From an uncultured Pelagibacteraceae bacterium (lineage in GTDB: Bacteria > Pseudomonadota > Alphaproteobacteria > Pelagibacterales > Pelagibacteraceae), in contig CACKXR010000003.1 in assembly GCA_902604175.1 (NCBI GenBank), positions 1-64,000 on the forward strand: 64,000 nucleotides of DNA, read 5' to 3'. Of the stretch, positions 42,347-51,840 are shown in pieces. Both the position numbers and the translations under genes were made by a program. Below the pieces are notes generated by a model, which was not told where the DNA came from, made no database searches, and saw only the letters and a program-made list of their open reading frames with translations. Numbering within the stretch: the stretch's first letter is position 1; each line of letters opens with the position of its first letter.

Positions 42347-42831
42347 AAATTAAAGAAGGGGATAAAATTCCAAATTCAGAATTTTACCATTTAGACGAAA
42401 CTGGTGCACCAAAAAAAATATCTACTTCGGAGTTATTTGACAACAATAAAACTATAGTTATAGGGGTTCCAGGAGCTTTTACTAAAGTTTGCTCCGCTAA
42501 ACATTTGCCAGGGTATGTTAACAATTTTGAAGCTGCTAAAAAAAAAGGGATTACCAAAATTATTTGTGTTTCGGTAAATGACCCAAATGTAATGAAAGCT
42601 TGGGGTGATAGTCAAAAGGTAGAGGACAAGATTTTTATGGCAGCAGATCCATACTGTGAATTTACTAAATTAATTGGTGCAGATATTGATAGATTTGACA
42701 GAGGTCAAGGAACGCGATCAGAAAGATATACTATGCTGGTTGAAAATAATATTGCAACTAAGATAAAAGCTGAAGAAGATACAGCGACCTGTGAGATGTC
42801 AGCTGCAGAGAATTTTTTAGTTTCAATTTAA
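42343..42831 (+). CDS. Peroxiredoxin (Prx5-like redoxin)
   Basis: VIGVPGAFTKVCSAKHLPGYV; RFDRGQGTRSERYTMLVE. Confidence 0.93.
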   Translation: MKIKEGDKIPNSEFYHLDETGAPKKISTSELFDNNKTIVIGVPGAFTKVCSAKHLPGYVNNFEAAKKKGITKIICVSVNDPNVMKAWGDSQKVEDKIFMAADPYCEFTKLIGADIDRFDRGQGTRSERYTMLVENNIATKIKAEEDTATCEMSAAENFLVSI

Positions 42832-43248
42832 ATTAGCTGCTTTTTTAGCCAACATATCCACTTCTTCATTTAGAGGGTCTCCAGCATGTGCTTTAACCCA
42901 ATTCCATTTTACGTTTAAAGATTGGTTTAGTTTATGTAATTCAAGCCATAAATCTTTGTTTTTAACATTCTCTTTTTTTGATGTTTTCCAATTATTTAAT
43001 ACCCAATTATTAATCCACTCAGTAATTCCATTTTTTACATATTTTGAATCTGTAAATATCTCTATTGGGTCTTTTGAGTTTATATTTTTTAAGGCATTAA
43101 TTGGGGCTAAAAGTTCCATCCTGTTATTTGTCGTATTTTTTTCATTTCCACTAATTTTTTTAATTTCTCCATTCATATTAATTATTGCAGCCCATCCACC
43201 ATTTCCTGGATTAGACAGGCAGGAACCATCTGTATAAATTTTAATCAT
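42823..43248 (-). CDS. rnhA: Ribonuclease HI
   Basis: IYTDGSCLSNPGNGGWAAII; NNRMELLAPI; VKAHAGDPLNEEVDMLA. Confidence 0.96.
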   Translation of the reverse strand: MIKIYTDGSCLSNPGNGGWAAIINMNGEIKKISGNEKNTTNNRMELLAPINALKNINSKDPIEIFTDSKYVKNGITEWINNWVLNNWKTSKKENVKNKDLWLELHKLNQSLNVKWNWVKAHAGDPLNEEVDMLAKKAANLN

Positions 43249-44213
43249 CTAGGTAAATAATCTTTATAAGAGCTCAAGCTATTATGAGTAAGTAGTTTTT
43301 GATAATACTCGTTAGGATTTTTTATCTTTATTAAAGCTGTTTTAGGAGTATTAGAATAATCATAAAGTCTAGTTAATAAGTAACGCAAAGCTGCCCCTCT
43401 ACATAGAACATTAATAGCATTTTTTTCTCTAGAAGAAATTTTCTTAACACTCTCATAGCCTTTAATTAAACTTTTAATTTTTTGTTTATTCATTGAAAAT
43501 TTTTTACCCGTTAAATCAAAACATAGGGAGTTAATACAAATTGCAATTTCATACATAAAATAATCGTTTCCAGCAAAGTAAAAATCTATAATCCCTGAGA
43601 GTTTATTTTTTTTGAAAAATATATTATCAATAAATAAATCCCCATGAATAATTCCATTTGGTAACTTTTTTGGCCACTGCTTATTGATATCCTTAAAATT
43701 ATTTTTCAAAAAAAGATCTATTTTTGAAAATTTATTGCCTTTAAACTTGATACTTTTTAATAAAGAGTAAAGATTTTTAATACCCATTGAGTTTTTGCGA
43801 TAAAGTTTCAGTTTTTTTGTTACCAAATGCATTCGAGCAGTAATTTTTCCAACAGAGTAACAATCTTTAATATTAATTTTTTTTTTATCTTTTCCCTCTA
43901 AAAAAGAGACAATACAGGCAGTTTTTTTTTTTAATTTTATCAGATAACTATTACCTTTGGTTCTCAGAGGTTTTGGACAATTTATTCTAGAGCTATTTAA
44001 ATTATCCATTAGTTCCATAAAAAAAGGAACATCTTTTTCTGAAACTCTTTTTTCAAAAATAGTAAGGATAAATTTTTTATTTTTTGATTTTAATAAATAA
44101 TTTGTGTTCTCAATTCCTTGTTTAATTCCTTGGAAGTTTATAATATTATCTATATCAAACTTATTATTTATTATTTTAATATCATTCTTATCTATTTTTG
44201 TATAAACAGCCAT
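43245..44213 (-). CDS. thrB: Homoserine kinase (APH-fold ThrB)
   Basis: GIENTNYLLKSKNKKFILTIFEKRV; NGIIHGDLFIDNIFF. Confidence 0.9.
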   Translation of the reverse strand: MAVYTKIDKNDIKIINNKFDIDNIINFQGIKQGIENTNYLLKSKNKKFILTIFEKRVSEKDVPFFMELMDNLNSSRINCPKPLRTKGNSYLIKLKKKTACIVSFLEGKDKKKINIKDCYSVGKITARMHLVTKKLKLYRKNSMGIKNLYSLLKSIKFKGNKFSKIDLFLKNNFKDINKQWPKKLPNGIIHGDLFIDNIFFKKNKLSGIIDFYFAGNDYFMYEIAICINSLCFDLTGKKFSMNKQKIKSLIKGYESVKKISSREKNAINVLCRGAALRYLLTRLYDYSNTPKTALIKIKNPNEYYQKLLTHNSLSSYKDYLPR

Positions 44214-45158
44214 CTAATTTAATTTATTGGGGATTTTAAAAATTACATTTTCTTTTATTACTTCAACTTCATTTATATTTATAGTAAACTTATTTTTGAG
44301 CGCATTTATGAAATTTTCAACTAAAATTTCCGGAGCAGACGCACCTGATGATATACCTATAGTGTTAAATTTTCTTATTTCATCATATGGGATTTCACTT
44401 TCGGAATGAATTAAGTGAGCATTCTCACATCCTGATTTTTTCGCAACCTCAACTAATCTTACGGAGTTTGAGGAGTTTCTACTTCCAATCACAAAAAACA
44501 TTTCACATTGTTTTGCAATATTCTTTACAGCAGCCTGCCTATTTGTTGTGGCATAACAAATGTCTTCCTTCATTGGTTCTTTCATTGATGGATATTTATT
44601 TTTTAAGATTTTTATTATTTCTTTGGTGTCATCTACTGATAATGTCGTTTGAGTTATATAGGCAATTTTATGAAATTTTTCAGTGTGATAATTTTTAGCC
44701 TCATACTCATTCTGAATTAGTTTTACTGCACCTTCCGGAAGCTGCCCCATAGTTCCAACAACTTCTGGATGGTTTTCGTGTCCAATTAAAATAATGTGAT
44801 ATCCAGCTTTATTCAGATTTTCTGCCTCTCTATGTACTTTTGAAACTAAAGGACATGTTGCATCTACATAAGTCATTTTATAGTTTTTTGCATCCTCTGG
44901 TATTTTTTTTGGCACACCATGAGCAGAAAAAATAACAGGTCTAGTTTTGTCTTTAATTTCCTCAAGCTCTTCTACAAATATGGCTCCTTTATTTTTAAGG
45001 TTGTCAACCACGTGCTTGTTGTGAACAATTTCGTGACGAACGTAAACTGGAGCACCAAATTTTTGAATTGATTTTTCAACAATTTCAATTGCTCTTTCAA
45101 CACCTGCGCAAAATCCGCGTGGCGCAGATAATAGGATGTTTAATTCTTTATTTTTCAT
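44214..45158 (-). CDS. ispH: 4-hydroxy-3-methylbut-2-enyl diphosphate reductase
   Basis: APRGFCAGVERAIEIVE; VRHEIVHNKHVV; DATCPLVSKVH. Confidence 0.97.
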   Translation of the reverse strand: MKNKELNILLSAPRGFCAGVERAIEIVEKSIQKFGAPVYVRHEIVHNKHVVDNLKNKGAIFVEELEEIKDKTRPVIFSAHGVPKKIPEDAKNYKMTYVDATCPLVSKVHREAENLNKAGYHIILIGHENHPEVVGTMGQLPEGAVKLIQNEYEAKNYHTEKFHKIAYITQTTLSVDDTKEIIKILKNKYPSMKEPMKEDICYATTNRQAAVKNIAKQCEMFFVIGSRNSSNSVRLVEVAKKSGCENAHLIHSESEIPYDEIRKFNTIGISSGASAPEILVENFINALKNKFTININEVEVIKENVIFKIPNKLN

Positions 45159-46083
45159 TTTTTTCTAAAAAATATTCCAGCAATATATGTGGAAAGGTCA
45201 AAGACGCCAAACCTATAAAAATTATTTTTAATATCGCACTATTTAATTCATAGACATTATTTAGGAAATAAAGACCCACTAAACAGAAAATAGCAGTCAA
45301 AACTGTTAATGGAAAAGCCTTTTTGACAAATAATCTAAAACCATTGTTTAGATTTGTGTTATCCATTTCAAGAGCAAGAGAAACTGTGTGCCTAATAGAA
45401 TGTAAAAAACAAAAGTAAATAGTAAATGCAATTAATGGAGATAGGTAATAATTTAAAATTATAATCGAGAAGAAATCTAAAAAAATTGCAAATTTATTAA
45501 AGTTAAACTCAATTAAAAATAAAATGACACTCGATAATGCACTTAAGCTAATAGCTATTTCAATTATTTTATACTTTTCAATAAAATTTAAACTTGAGTA
45601 AAATTGCTCATTCTCAATCAGCAACATTTTAAATATAGACACTGTCTCATCAAAATTGAAGTACAAAGGCAAAATAATAACTAATAAGCCTCTAAAAAAA
45701 TAAAGTATTGGAGTTAATTTTGTATTTTTGTTAATTAAAAATTGTGTATCTTCTTTACCAAAATGAAAAGAAGCAACAGCCAAAAAAATTATTAAAGTAA
45801 TAGCTGGTACAATAGTCCATATCAATATCACTGAGAGAGACACAAGTGTGTAAATTAAATAAAAAATATAAAATTTTTTAATGTTTAAAATTGAAAGAAG
45901 TTTTTTACCTTTTAAATGATCGAGTGCACCATGCGAAACACCTATTATTAATATAAGCAACAAACATATCATGGTCGATATATTTAAATTACTAAATTTA
46001 AAGACAATTACTGAAAATATATTACAAAATAAAAAAAAAATAAAAGAGTGATTTAGATTTATTTTTTTTATTTGAGTGCTCAT
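45148..46083 (-). CDS. blh: Brp/Blh family beta-carotene 15,15'-cleaving oxygenase (retinal formation)
   Basis: GVSHGALDHLKGKKL; FHFGKEDTQF; polytopic membrane protein next to crtY/crtB/crtI. Confidence 0.9.
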   Translation of the reverse strand: MSTQIKKINLNHSFIFFLFCNIFSVIVFKFSNLNISTMICLLLILIIGVSHGALDHLKGKKLLSILNIKKFYIFYLIYTLVSLSVILIWTIVPAITLIIFLAVASFHFGKEDTQFLINKNTKLTPILYFFRGLLVIILPLYFNFDETVSIFKMLLIENEQFYSSLNFIEKYKIIEIAISLSALSSVILFLIEFNFNKFAIFLDFFSIIILNYYLSPLIAFTIYFCFLHSIRHTVSLALEMDNTNLNNGFRLFVKKAFPLTVLTAIFCLVGLYFLNNVYELNSAILKIIFIGLASLTFPHILLEYFLEKNEK

Positions 46084-46084
46084 T

Positions 46085-47149
46085 TCAAAACAATTCCTTC
46101 AAAAAAACCCGTTTTGGCATCTTTAAAATAATAGAGAAGTCCTCATAAATATTACTTTTATTTGATAAAAAATTGATAACTGTGCTTGGAGAACAATTAA
46201 ACATTTTAAAGAATATCTCTGGCATTTTTTCTGAATTTTTTTTTAATACTTTTAAAAATATGTTATCTAAGAATTTATACTTTGAATTTACGGTAAAATT
46301 ATTTACTTTTTGAATATTTTCAAAATTTTCTCTAATATATTTGCTTTGGCTTTGAATATTCATGAAAGTATATCCGGTACTTAATCTGGTCATGCCTCCT
46401 GCTGTACCAATTTCCATCTGATTTATTTTTTTTATATTTTGTGGATGAAACAATGGGATAGCACCAGTTTCTTTGAATTTAATCTCATAATTTTTAATTT
46501 TTAATTTATTTTTAATATAATCTTCTAGCTGTATTGAATAATCCTGATTTGATGGATGATTTAAATCAGAGATCCATGTTGTCTCAATAAGAGCATTTTT
46601 TGTTGAAAATGGTAGAGTATAAAAAAAGTGCACACTGTTTCTTTGTTCACAATCAAAATCCATTAGATTAAATATTTGGTTGTCAAAAACATCTTTATTT
46701 GTTTCAATCTCAATTCCTGAAAAATGTTGCCATAAATCATTTTTACTGTCAGAAACATTGGTAACACTATTAAAAATAAATGAATTTTTAGTACTTATTT
46801 CATTTATATTTTTAAAAAAATTGATATTAGTATTTTTTTTTAAAGTGTTGATTATCTTATCGTAAAACAGCCCACTATCAATTGATTGGTAAGGAGAGTT
46901 ATCACATTGTACATATTTAGTTTGATTAGGTATATTGACAGAAAAATTACTCCAGCTGTGCTTTACACAATCTTCAAAATTATGAGCTGCAACTTTCCAA
47001 AAAGACCAGGTTTTATCTCTAATATAATCATTTCTTGGTTCAATAATTGCTAATGTTTTATTTTTGAATTTTTCATGAATTTCTAATTCATATGCCAAAG
47101 ATAACCCAGCGCAACCGCCGCCAATAATTATATAGTCAAATTCTCTCAT
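46085..47149 (-). CDS. crtY: Lycopene beta-cyclase
   Basis: DYIIIGGGCAGLSLAYEL; RDKTWSFW; GTAGGMTRLSTGYTF. Confidence 0.94.
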   Translation of the reverse strand: MREFDYIIIGGGCAGLSLAYELEIHEKFKNKTLAIIEPRNDYIRDKTWSFWKVAAHNFEDCVKHSWSNFSVNIPNQTKYVQCDNSPYQSIDSGLFYDKIINTLKKNTNINFFKNINEISTKNSFIFNSVTNVSDSKNDLWQHFSGIEIETNKDVFDNQIFNLMDFDCEQRNSVHFFYTLPFSTKNALIETTWISDLNHPSNQDYSIQLEDYIKNKLKIKNYEIKFKETGAIPLFHPQNIKKINQMEIGTAGGMTRLSTGYTFMNIQSQSKYIRENFENIQKVNNFTVNSKYKFLDNIFLKVLKKNSEKMPEIFFKMFNCSPSTVINFLSNKSNIYEDFSIILKMPKRVFLKELF

Positions 47150-47987
47150 CTAATTTAATTTCTTCATTAATTAAATAATGGTCATGATCAATATTATCAT
47201 CATTATTATTGGTTAATACAAGTTTAAGTAAATCAATTATTGAAAGTAATGTTTCAACTATTTTTTCTAAACTATTGACATAAATTTTTCCTGATTTTTT
47301 ATAATTTTCAAAGTTTTTTTTGTTTAAAATTTTATAACCAATTTTTCTATAAACTCTTCTTGCAACTAAAATAGAAAATCTAAAACTTAAGGGTATTTCT
47401 TTAATTGAGTAAAAAGAATTTTCATAAAATTTTTCTGATAATTCAATTGTAGATTTTATATTTTCAAAATTTTGATCAATGTAGACCCTGTTATTATTAA
47501 AATCTTCAATTACATCTCTTGAAATATTTGTTAGTTGCATAGCGATACCAAGATCAATTGCAGATTTTAAAGAATTTTTTTTATTTACTTTTAATATCTT
47601 TGCCATCATTAGTCCTACAGTACCTGCTACTCGATAAGAATAAATTAATAACTCTTTTTCTGTAGTTAACTTTACCTGTTCTTTGATATCTGAATTTATA
47701 CCGTCAAATAAATCATGAATAATTGTAATTGGAATATTATACTCAGAAATTAGACCCCAAATATTTTTAATTATTGGATCGTTAAAATTTTTATTTTTAA
47801 AATTATCTTTAAATTTTTTAAATTTCTCTTTTTTGACTGTAACAGTGTTTTCATCATCTGCAATATTATCAGCTACTCTGCAAAAATCGTAAAGTGCTGA
47901 ACACTTTTTATAAGTGTCTTTTGGTAAAAAAAAACCAGCCCAGTTAAAAGATTTTGCATATGTTGCTAGATAATTTTTAGCAGACAT
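47136..47987 (-). CDS. crtB: Phytoene synthase
   Basis: YDFCRVADNIADDE; YRVAGTVGLMMAKI; QLTNISRDVIEDFNNNRVYI. Confidence 0.94.
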   Translation of the reverse strand: MSAKNYLATYAKSFNWAGFFLPKDTYKKCSALYDFCRVADNIADDENTVTVKKEKFKKFKDNFKNKNFNDPIIKNIWGLISEYNIPITIIHDLFDGINSDIKEQVKLTTEKELLIYSYRVAGTVGLMMAKILKVNKKNSLKSAIDLGIAMQLTNISRDVIEDFNNNRVYIDQNFENIKSTIELSEKFYENSFYSIKEIPLSFRFSILVARRVYRKIGYKILNKKNFENYKKSGKIYVNSLEKIVETLLSIIDLLKLVLTNNNDDNIDHDHYLINEEIKLDERI

Positions 47988-49447
47988 TAAAGCAGTTTAT
48001 CCAAGACTTTTGCTGAAGATAATACTCCGGGTACCCCAGCTCCTGGGTGCGTTCCAGCTCCAACAAAATAAAGTCCGTCATAAATTTCAGATTTATTATG
48101 AAATCTAAAATATGCAGATTGAGTGAATTTAGGCTGAATTGAAAATCCAGATCCAAACTTTGTGTTTAGTTCTTTTTCAAAATAATCTGGGGTTAAATAA
48201 AAATCAGCTACAATATTTTCTCTAAGATTTGGCATTAAATCTTTTTCCATTTTATCAATTACTAAATTTTTCATGTTTTCACCTTCAGTTCGCCAATCGA
48301 TTTTAGATTGATTATTGGGAACTGGGACTAGAACATAAAAACAGTCATTTCCCTCCGGTGCCATTGATTTGTCAGTTGCCGAGGGTCTGTGTAGATAATA
48401 GCTAATATCGTTATTTAATTTCTTATTATTAAAAATATCTTCCAGATGTTCTTTGTATTTATTTCCAAACTTAATTGTATGATGCTCAACATCTTCATAA
48501 ACCTTTTTTGTTCCAAAATAGTAAACAAAAAGACCCATTGAATATTCCATTCTTTTCTTTTTCCAATTAAAAATAAAAGAGCCTTGATCATTTTTTTTTA
48601 ACATTTTTTCGTAAAAAGCTGGTGGATCTGCATTACAAACAACGTTTTCAGCCTCAATGATTTCTTGGTTGTTTAATTTAATACCAGTAATTTTATTACT
48701 TTTTGAAATGATCTCAGTAACTTCACTATTTTTGATTATATCAATTCTCTCTTCAAGCATAAGTTTTTCTAGACCTTTAATAATATTCCCTGTGCCTCCC
48801 ATAGAATAATGGATTCCCCATTTTTTCTCTAAGTAAAGTATTAGTCCATAAATTGAAGTAGTGGTGAATGGATTACCTCCTACTAATAGTGGATGCATAC
48901 TGAGCATTCTTCTTAATTTTTCATTTTTTATAAATGAAGATACTAATGAGTAAACTGATTTATAGCTTTTAAGTTTAAGTAGCGCTGGAAGTTGTTGCAT
49001 CATTACAAAAGGTTTATCAAAAGGAACATCTGCTAACTCTGTAAACCCTTTATCAAAAATCTTTTTGGTAAAACTCACTAATTTTTGATATCCGTCAACA
49101 TCATCTTTACTTATATCCTCTATTTGTTTAACCATATTATCTTCATCACCAGAATAATTAAATTTAGATTTATCCTCAAAAATAAATTGGTACCAAATTT
49201 TAAGAGGAGATAACTCGATGTAGTTTTTTGGATCCTTTTTAAATAATTCAAACAACTCATTAATTAAATAGGGTGCTGTAATTACAGTCGGGCCACCATC
49301 AAATATAAAACCATTTTTCTTAAACACTCTAGCTCTACCACCAAGATCAGGATGCTTTTCAATTAATTTAACTTGATGACCTTTTGCCTTTAGACGTAAA
49401 GCTGCAGCAATCCCTCCAAATCCAGATCCAATCACTATAGAATTCAT
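47987..49447 (-). CDS. crtI: Phytoene desaturase
   Basis: IVIGSGFGGIAAALRLKAKGHQVKLIEKHPDLGGRA; YFVGAGTHPGAGVPGVLSSAKV. Confidence 0.96.
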   Translation of the reverse strand: MNSIVIGSGFGGIAAALRLKAKGHQVKLIEKHPDLGGRARVFKKNGFIFDGGPTVITAPYLINELFELFKKDPKNYIELSPLKIWYQFIFEDKSKFNYSGDEDNMVKQIEDISKDDVDGYQKLVSFTKKIFDKGFTELADVPFDKPFVMMQQLPALLKLKSYKSVYSLVSSFIKNEKLRRMLSMHPLLVGGNPFTTTSIYGLILYLEKKWGIHYSMGGTGNIIKGLEKLMLEERIDIIKNSEVTEIISKSNKITGIKLNNQEIIEAENVVCNADPPAFYEKMLKKNDQGSFIFNWKKKRMEYSMGLFVYYFGTKKVYEDVEHHTIKFGNKYKEHLEDIFNNKKLNNDISYYLHRPSATDKSMAPEGNDCFYVLVPVPNNQSKIDWRTEGENMKNLVIDKMEKDLMPNLRENIVADFYLTPDYFEKELNTKFGSGFSIQPKFTQSAYFRFHNKSEIYDGLYFVGAGTHPGAGVPGVLSSAKVLDKLL

Positions 49448-49486
49448 ATTAATAATTTATAGTTTTTTTAGGAAATTGTAAGTGTA

Positions 49487-49984
49487 TTATGAGCTAATTT
49501 TTTTTAGCTGCTCTTTAGTCTCATCTAAATTTTTTTGAAATACAGCATCGAGTTTTGATTTATCTACTGATGTGGATATAATTTTTTTAACTGAGTCCAC
49601 TGCTATTTTAATTGAAGCATCTTTTATCTCTTTTATAGCTGCTTCTTTCATTTGACTTATTTTATTTTCAGCAAGATTTTTTTTGATCTCAGAAGATTTA
49701 TGAAATTTATCGTTTAATTCTATTACCAATCTATCCGAGTCTTTTTTTGCTTGATCTAAAATGTTATTACTAACCTTTTGAGCGGTATCTAATTTTTTTT
49801 GAGCATTATCTAGCAAATTTTTTGCTTCAGTTCTTAATTTTTCACTCTCATTAATTTCATTTTTAATATCAGAGATCATTTTATCTAGGATTTGAGAAAC
49901 TTTTTGTGGAATTTTTAAATAAATTAAAGCACCAAAAAAGATTAGAAATGATACTGCTACCCAAAATGTTGCATCAATTGCCAT
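49487..49984 (-). CDS. atpF: ATP synthase Fo subunit b
   Basis: MAIDATFWVAVSFLIFFGALIYLKIPQKVSQILDKM; ATG at 49984 rather than the 50059 extension. Confidence 0.9.
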   Translation of the reverse strand: MAIDATFWVAVSFLIFFGALIYLKIPQKVSQILDKMISDIKNEINESEKLRTEAKNLLDNAQKKLDTAQKVSNNILDQAKKDSDRLVIELNDKFHKSSEIKKNLAENKISQMKEAAIKEIKDASIKIAVDSVKKIISTSVDKSKLDAVFQKNLDETKEQLKKISS

Positions 49985-50564
49985 AGTATTTATTCCCATT
50001 TCTTTTCGATAGATCATCAACAATTGCAGATATGCTACTACTGTTAACGCCGGAACCAATTAACTTTTCTAAAAGTTCTGAAGAAGTTTCAATTGCTATT
50101 TTATTTATTTTATCTGGAGCGCTAACTCTTAAAGCTTCTATTTCTTTTTCAGCTTTATTAACTTCATCATCAATTTGCTGATCTAAAACCTCTTTTTTAG
50201 CCGTTATATCTTTTAGCGCTTTTTCTCTTGTTTGATTAAACATAGTTTTAGCCTCATTCTTACTCTTTAATATAACTTCATCATATTCCTTAAGCTTAAC
50301 TTCACTATCTTCTCTTTGTTTTTCTGCGGCCTCAATATTTTCTAAAATTTGAGATTTTCTCGATTCTAAATTGTTACTAATTTTTGGCAGTATGAATTTT
50401 GACAAAACAACATACATAGTTCCAAAAGTAAGTATTAACCAAAAAATTTGAGAGATCCAAAACTCAGGATTTAGTTGAGGCATACCTCCGCTTTCAGCTG
50501 CAAATGCTTCGTTAAAAAATAAGAAGCTAAAAAATATCGACTGAAAATATATTTTTTTAATCAT
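49974..50564 (-). CDS. ATP synthase Fo subunit b'
   Basis: MPQLNPEFWISQIFWLILTFGTMYVVLSKFILPKISNNLESR. Confidence 0.9.
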   Translation of the reverse strand: MIKKIYFQSIFFSFLFFNEAFAAESGGMPQLNPEFWISQIFWLILTFGTMYVVLSKFILPKISNNLESRKSQILENIEAAEKQREDSEVKLKEYDEVILKSKNEAKTMFNQTREKALKDITAKKEVLDQQIDDEVNKAEKEIEALRVSAPDKINKIAIETSSELLEKLIGSGVNSSSISAIVDDLSKRNGNKYYGN

Positions 50565-50568
50565 TAAT

Positions 50569-50796
50569 TTAAAACGCAAATAAAATGATTAATGCAACTA
50601 CTAATCCAAATAATCCTGTAGCTTCCGCTAAAGCGAAACCTAAAAGTAAATTAGGAAACTGTTTTTGTGCTGCAGACGGATTTCTCATCGCTCCAGACAA
50701 ATAATTTCCAAAAATTATTCCGATACCTACTCCGGCACCTGCTAAAGCAATTGCTGCTAAACCAGCTCCGATCATTTTTGCTGCTTCTAATTCCAT
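50569..50796 (-). CDS. atpE: ATP synthase Fo subunit c
   Basis: Two-TM proteolipid: AAKMIGAGLAAIALAGAGVGIGIIFGNYLSGAMRNPSA…FALAEATGLFGLVVALIILF. Confidence 0.97.
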   Translation of the reverse strand: MELEAAKMIGAGLAAIALAGAGVGIGIIFGNYLSGAMRNPSAAQKQFPNLLLGFALAEATGLFGLVVALIILFAF

Positions 50797-50814
50797 TATT
50801 TCCTCCTTGGTTAA

Positions 50815-51549
50815 TTAATGGTGTAAATTTAATGCATCATTTAAATAGATGCAGGTTAAGATTGCAAAAACATAAGCTTGAAGAAAAGCGACTAAGATCT
50901 CTAAACCTGTTAATGCAACCGAAAAACTCAGTGGAAGCCAACCACCGACTAATCCAAGACTTATCACAAAGCCTCCGAAAACTTTCATCATTGTGTGACC
51001 AGCCATCATATTCGCAAATAATCGAACTGATAAACTTATTGGTCTACTTAAATAAGATATAATTTCTATGACTACTATTAAGGGTAGTAGCACAGCTGGG
51101 ACCCCGCTAGGGACAAATAATTTTAGGTAACCAAAACCATGCTTAATAAAGCCAATGACAGTTACCCCAATGAAAATAAATGCTGCTAAAATAAATGTAA
51201 CGATTATATGACTTGTTACAGTAAATGTGTAAGGGATCATGCCAAACATGTTACAAAAGAGAACAAACATAAATAAAGAAAATATAAACGCAAAATAGGG
51301 TTTTGCTTTTGATCCAGCTGTATCACTTATCATTTTTGCAACAAATGTATAACTTAGCTCTGCTAGTAGTTGTATTTTATTTGGTAATACTGAATTTCTT
51401 TTTGAGCCAAAGTTAAACACAAGTAAAATCGAAACTGTACTAATAATCATAAACAAACTGGCGTTAGTAAAAGATATATCAAATGCTCCAACTTTTATTT
51501 CAGGTCCAATTCGATATACATCAAATTGAGACATAGGATTTGCCGCCAT
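50815..51549 (-). CDS. atpB: ATP synthase Fo subunit a
   Basis: LSVRLFANMMAGHTMMKVF; FLQAYVFAILTCIYLNDAL. Confidence 0.97.
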   Translation of the reverse strand: MAANPMSQFDVYRIGPEIKVGAFDISFTNASLFMIISTVSILLVFNFGSKRNSVLPNKIQLLAELSYTFVAKMISDTAGSKAKPYFAFIFSLFMFVLFCNMFGMIPYTFTVTSHIIVTFILAAFIFIGVTVIGFIKHGFGYLKLFVPSGVPAVLLPLIVVIEIISYLSRPISLSVRLFANMMAGHTMMKVFGGFVISLGLVGGWLPLSFSVALTGLEILVAFLQAYVFAILTCIYLNDALNLHH

Positions 51550-51555
51550 AAATAC

Positions 51556-51831
51556 TTATTTTTGCATATTTTTTGCAGATCTAATTACGTTCGTTATTCC
51601 GGCAACTACTCCCACAAAAAAAAATATTAATATAAACCATGGTTTAGTACCAAAGGTCTTATCAAAAATAAACCCAATAATTGTCCCTACAGCAACTGCA
51701 GCGACCAGTTCAGTGCTTAATTTAAAGGCTGTTCCAATAGGTGAGGGATTGCTTTTTTTATCAAAAAGATTTTTCTTAGAAACCTTGTTTTTTGCAATCT
51801 CTAGGCGAGTTTTTAACGGATCTTTTGGCAT
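51556..51831 (-). CDS. atpI: AtpI-like AtpZ/AtpI family protein
   Basis: FKLSTELVAAVAVGTIIGFIFDKTFGTKPWFILIFFFVGVVAGITNVIR upstream of atpB. Confidence 0.88.
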   Translation of the reverse strand: MPKDPLKTRLEIAKNKVSKKNLFDKKSNPSPIGTAFKLSTELVAAVAVGTIIGFIFDKTFGTKPWFILIFFFVGVVAGITNVIRSAKNMQK

Positions 51832-51840
51832 TTGTATAGT

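Noticed and set aside
44227-44698. Plus-strand ORFs opposite ispH
   Set aside because: Shadow ORFs of a conserved gene.
50667-51062. 131-aa ORF antisense to atpE/atpB
   Set aside because: Overlaps two conserved genes on the opposite strand; composition typical of a shadow ORF.
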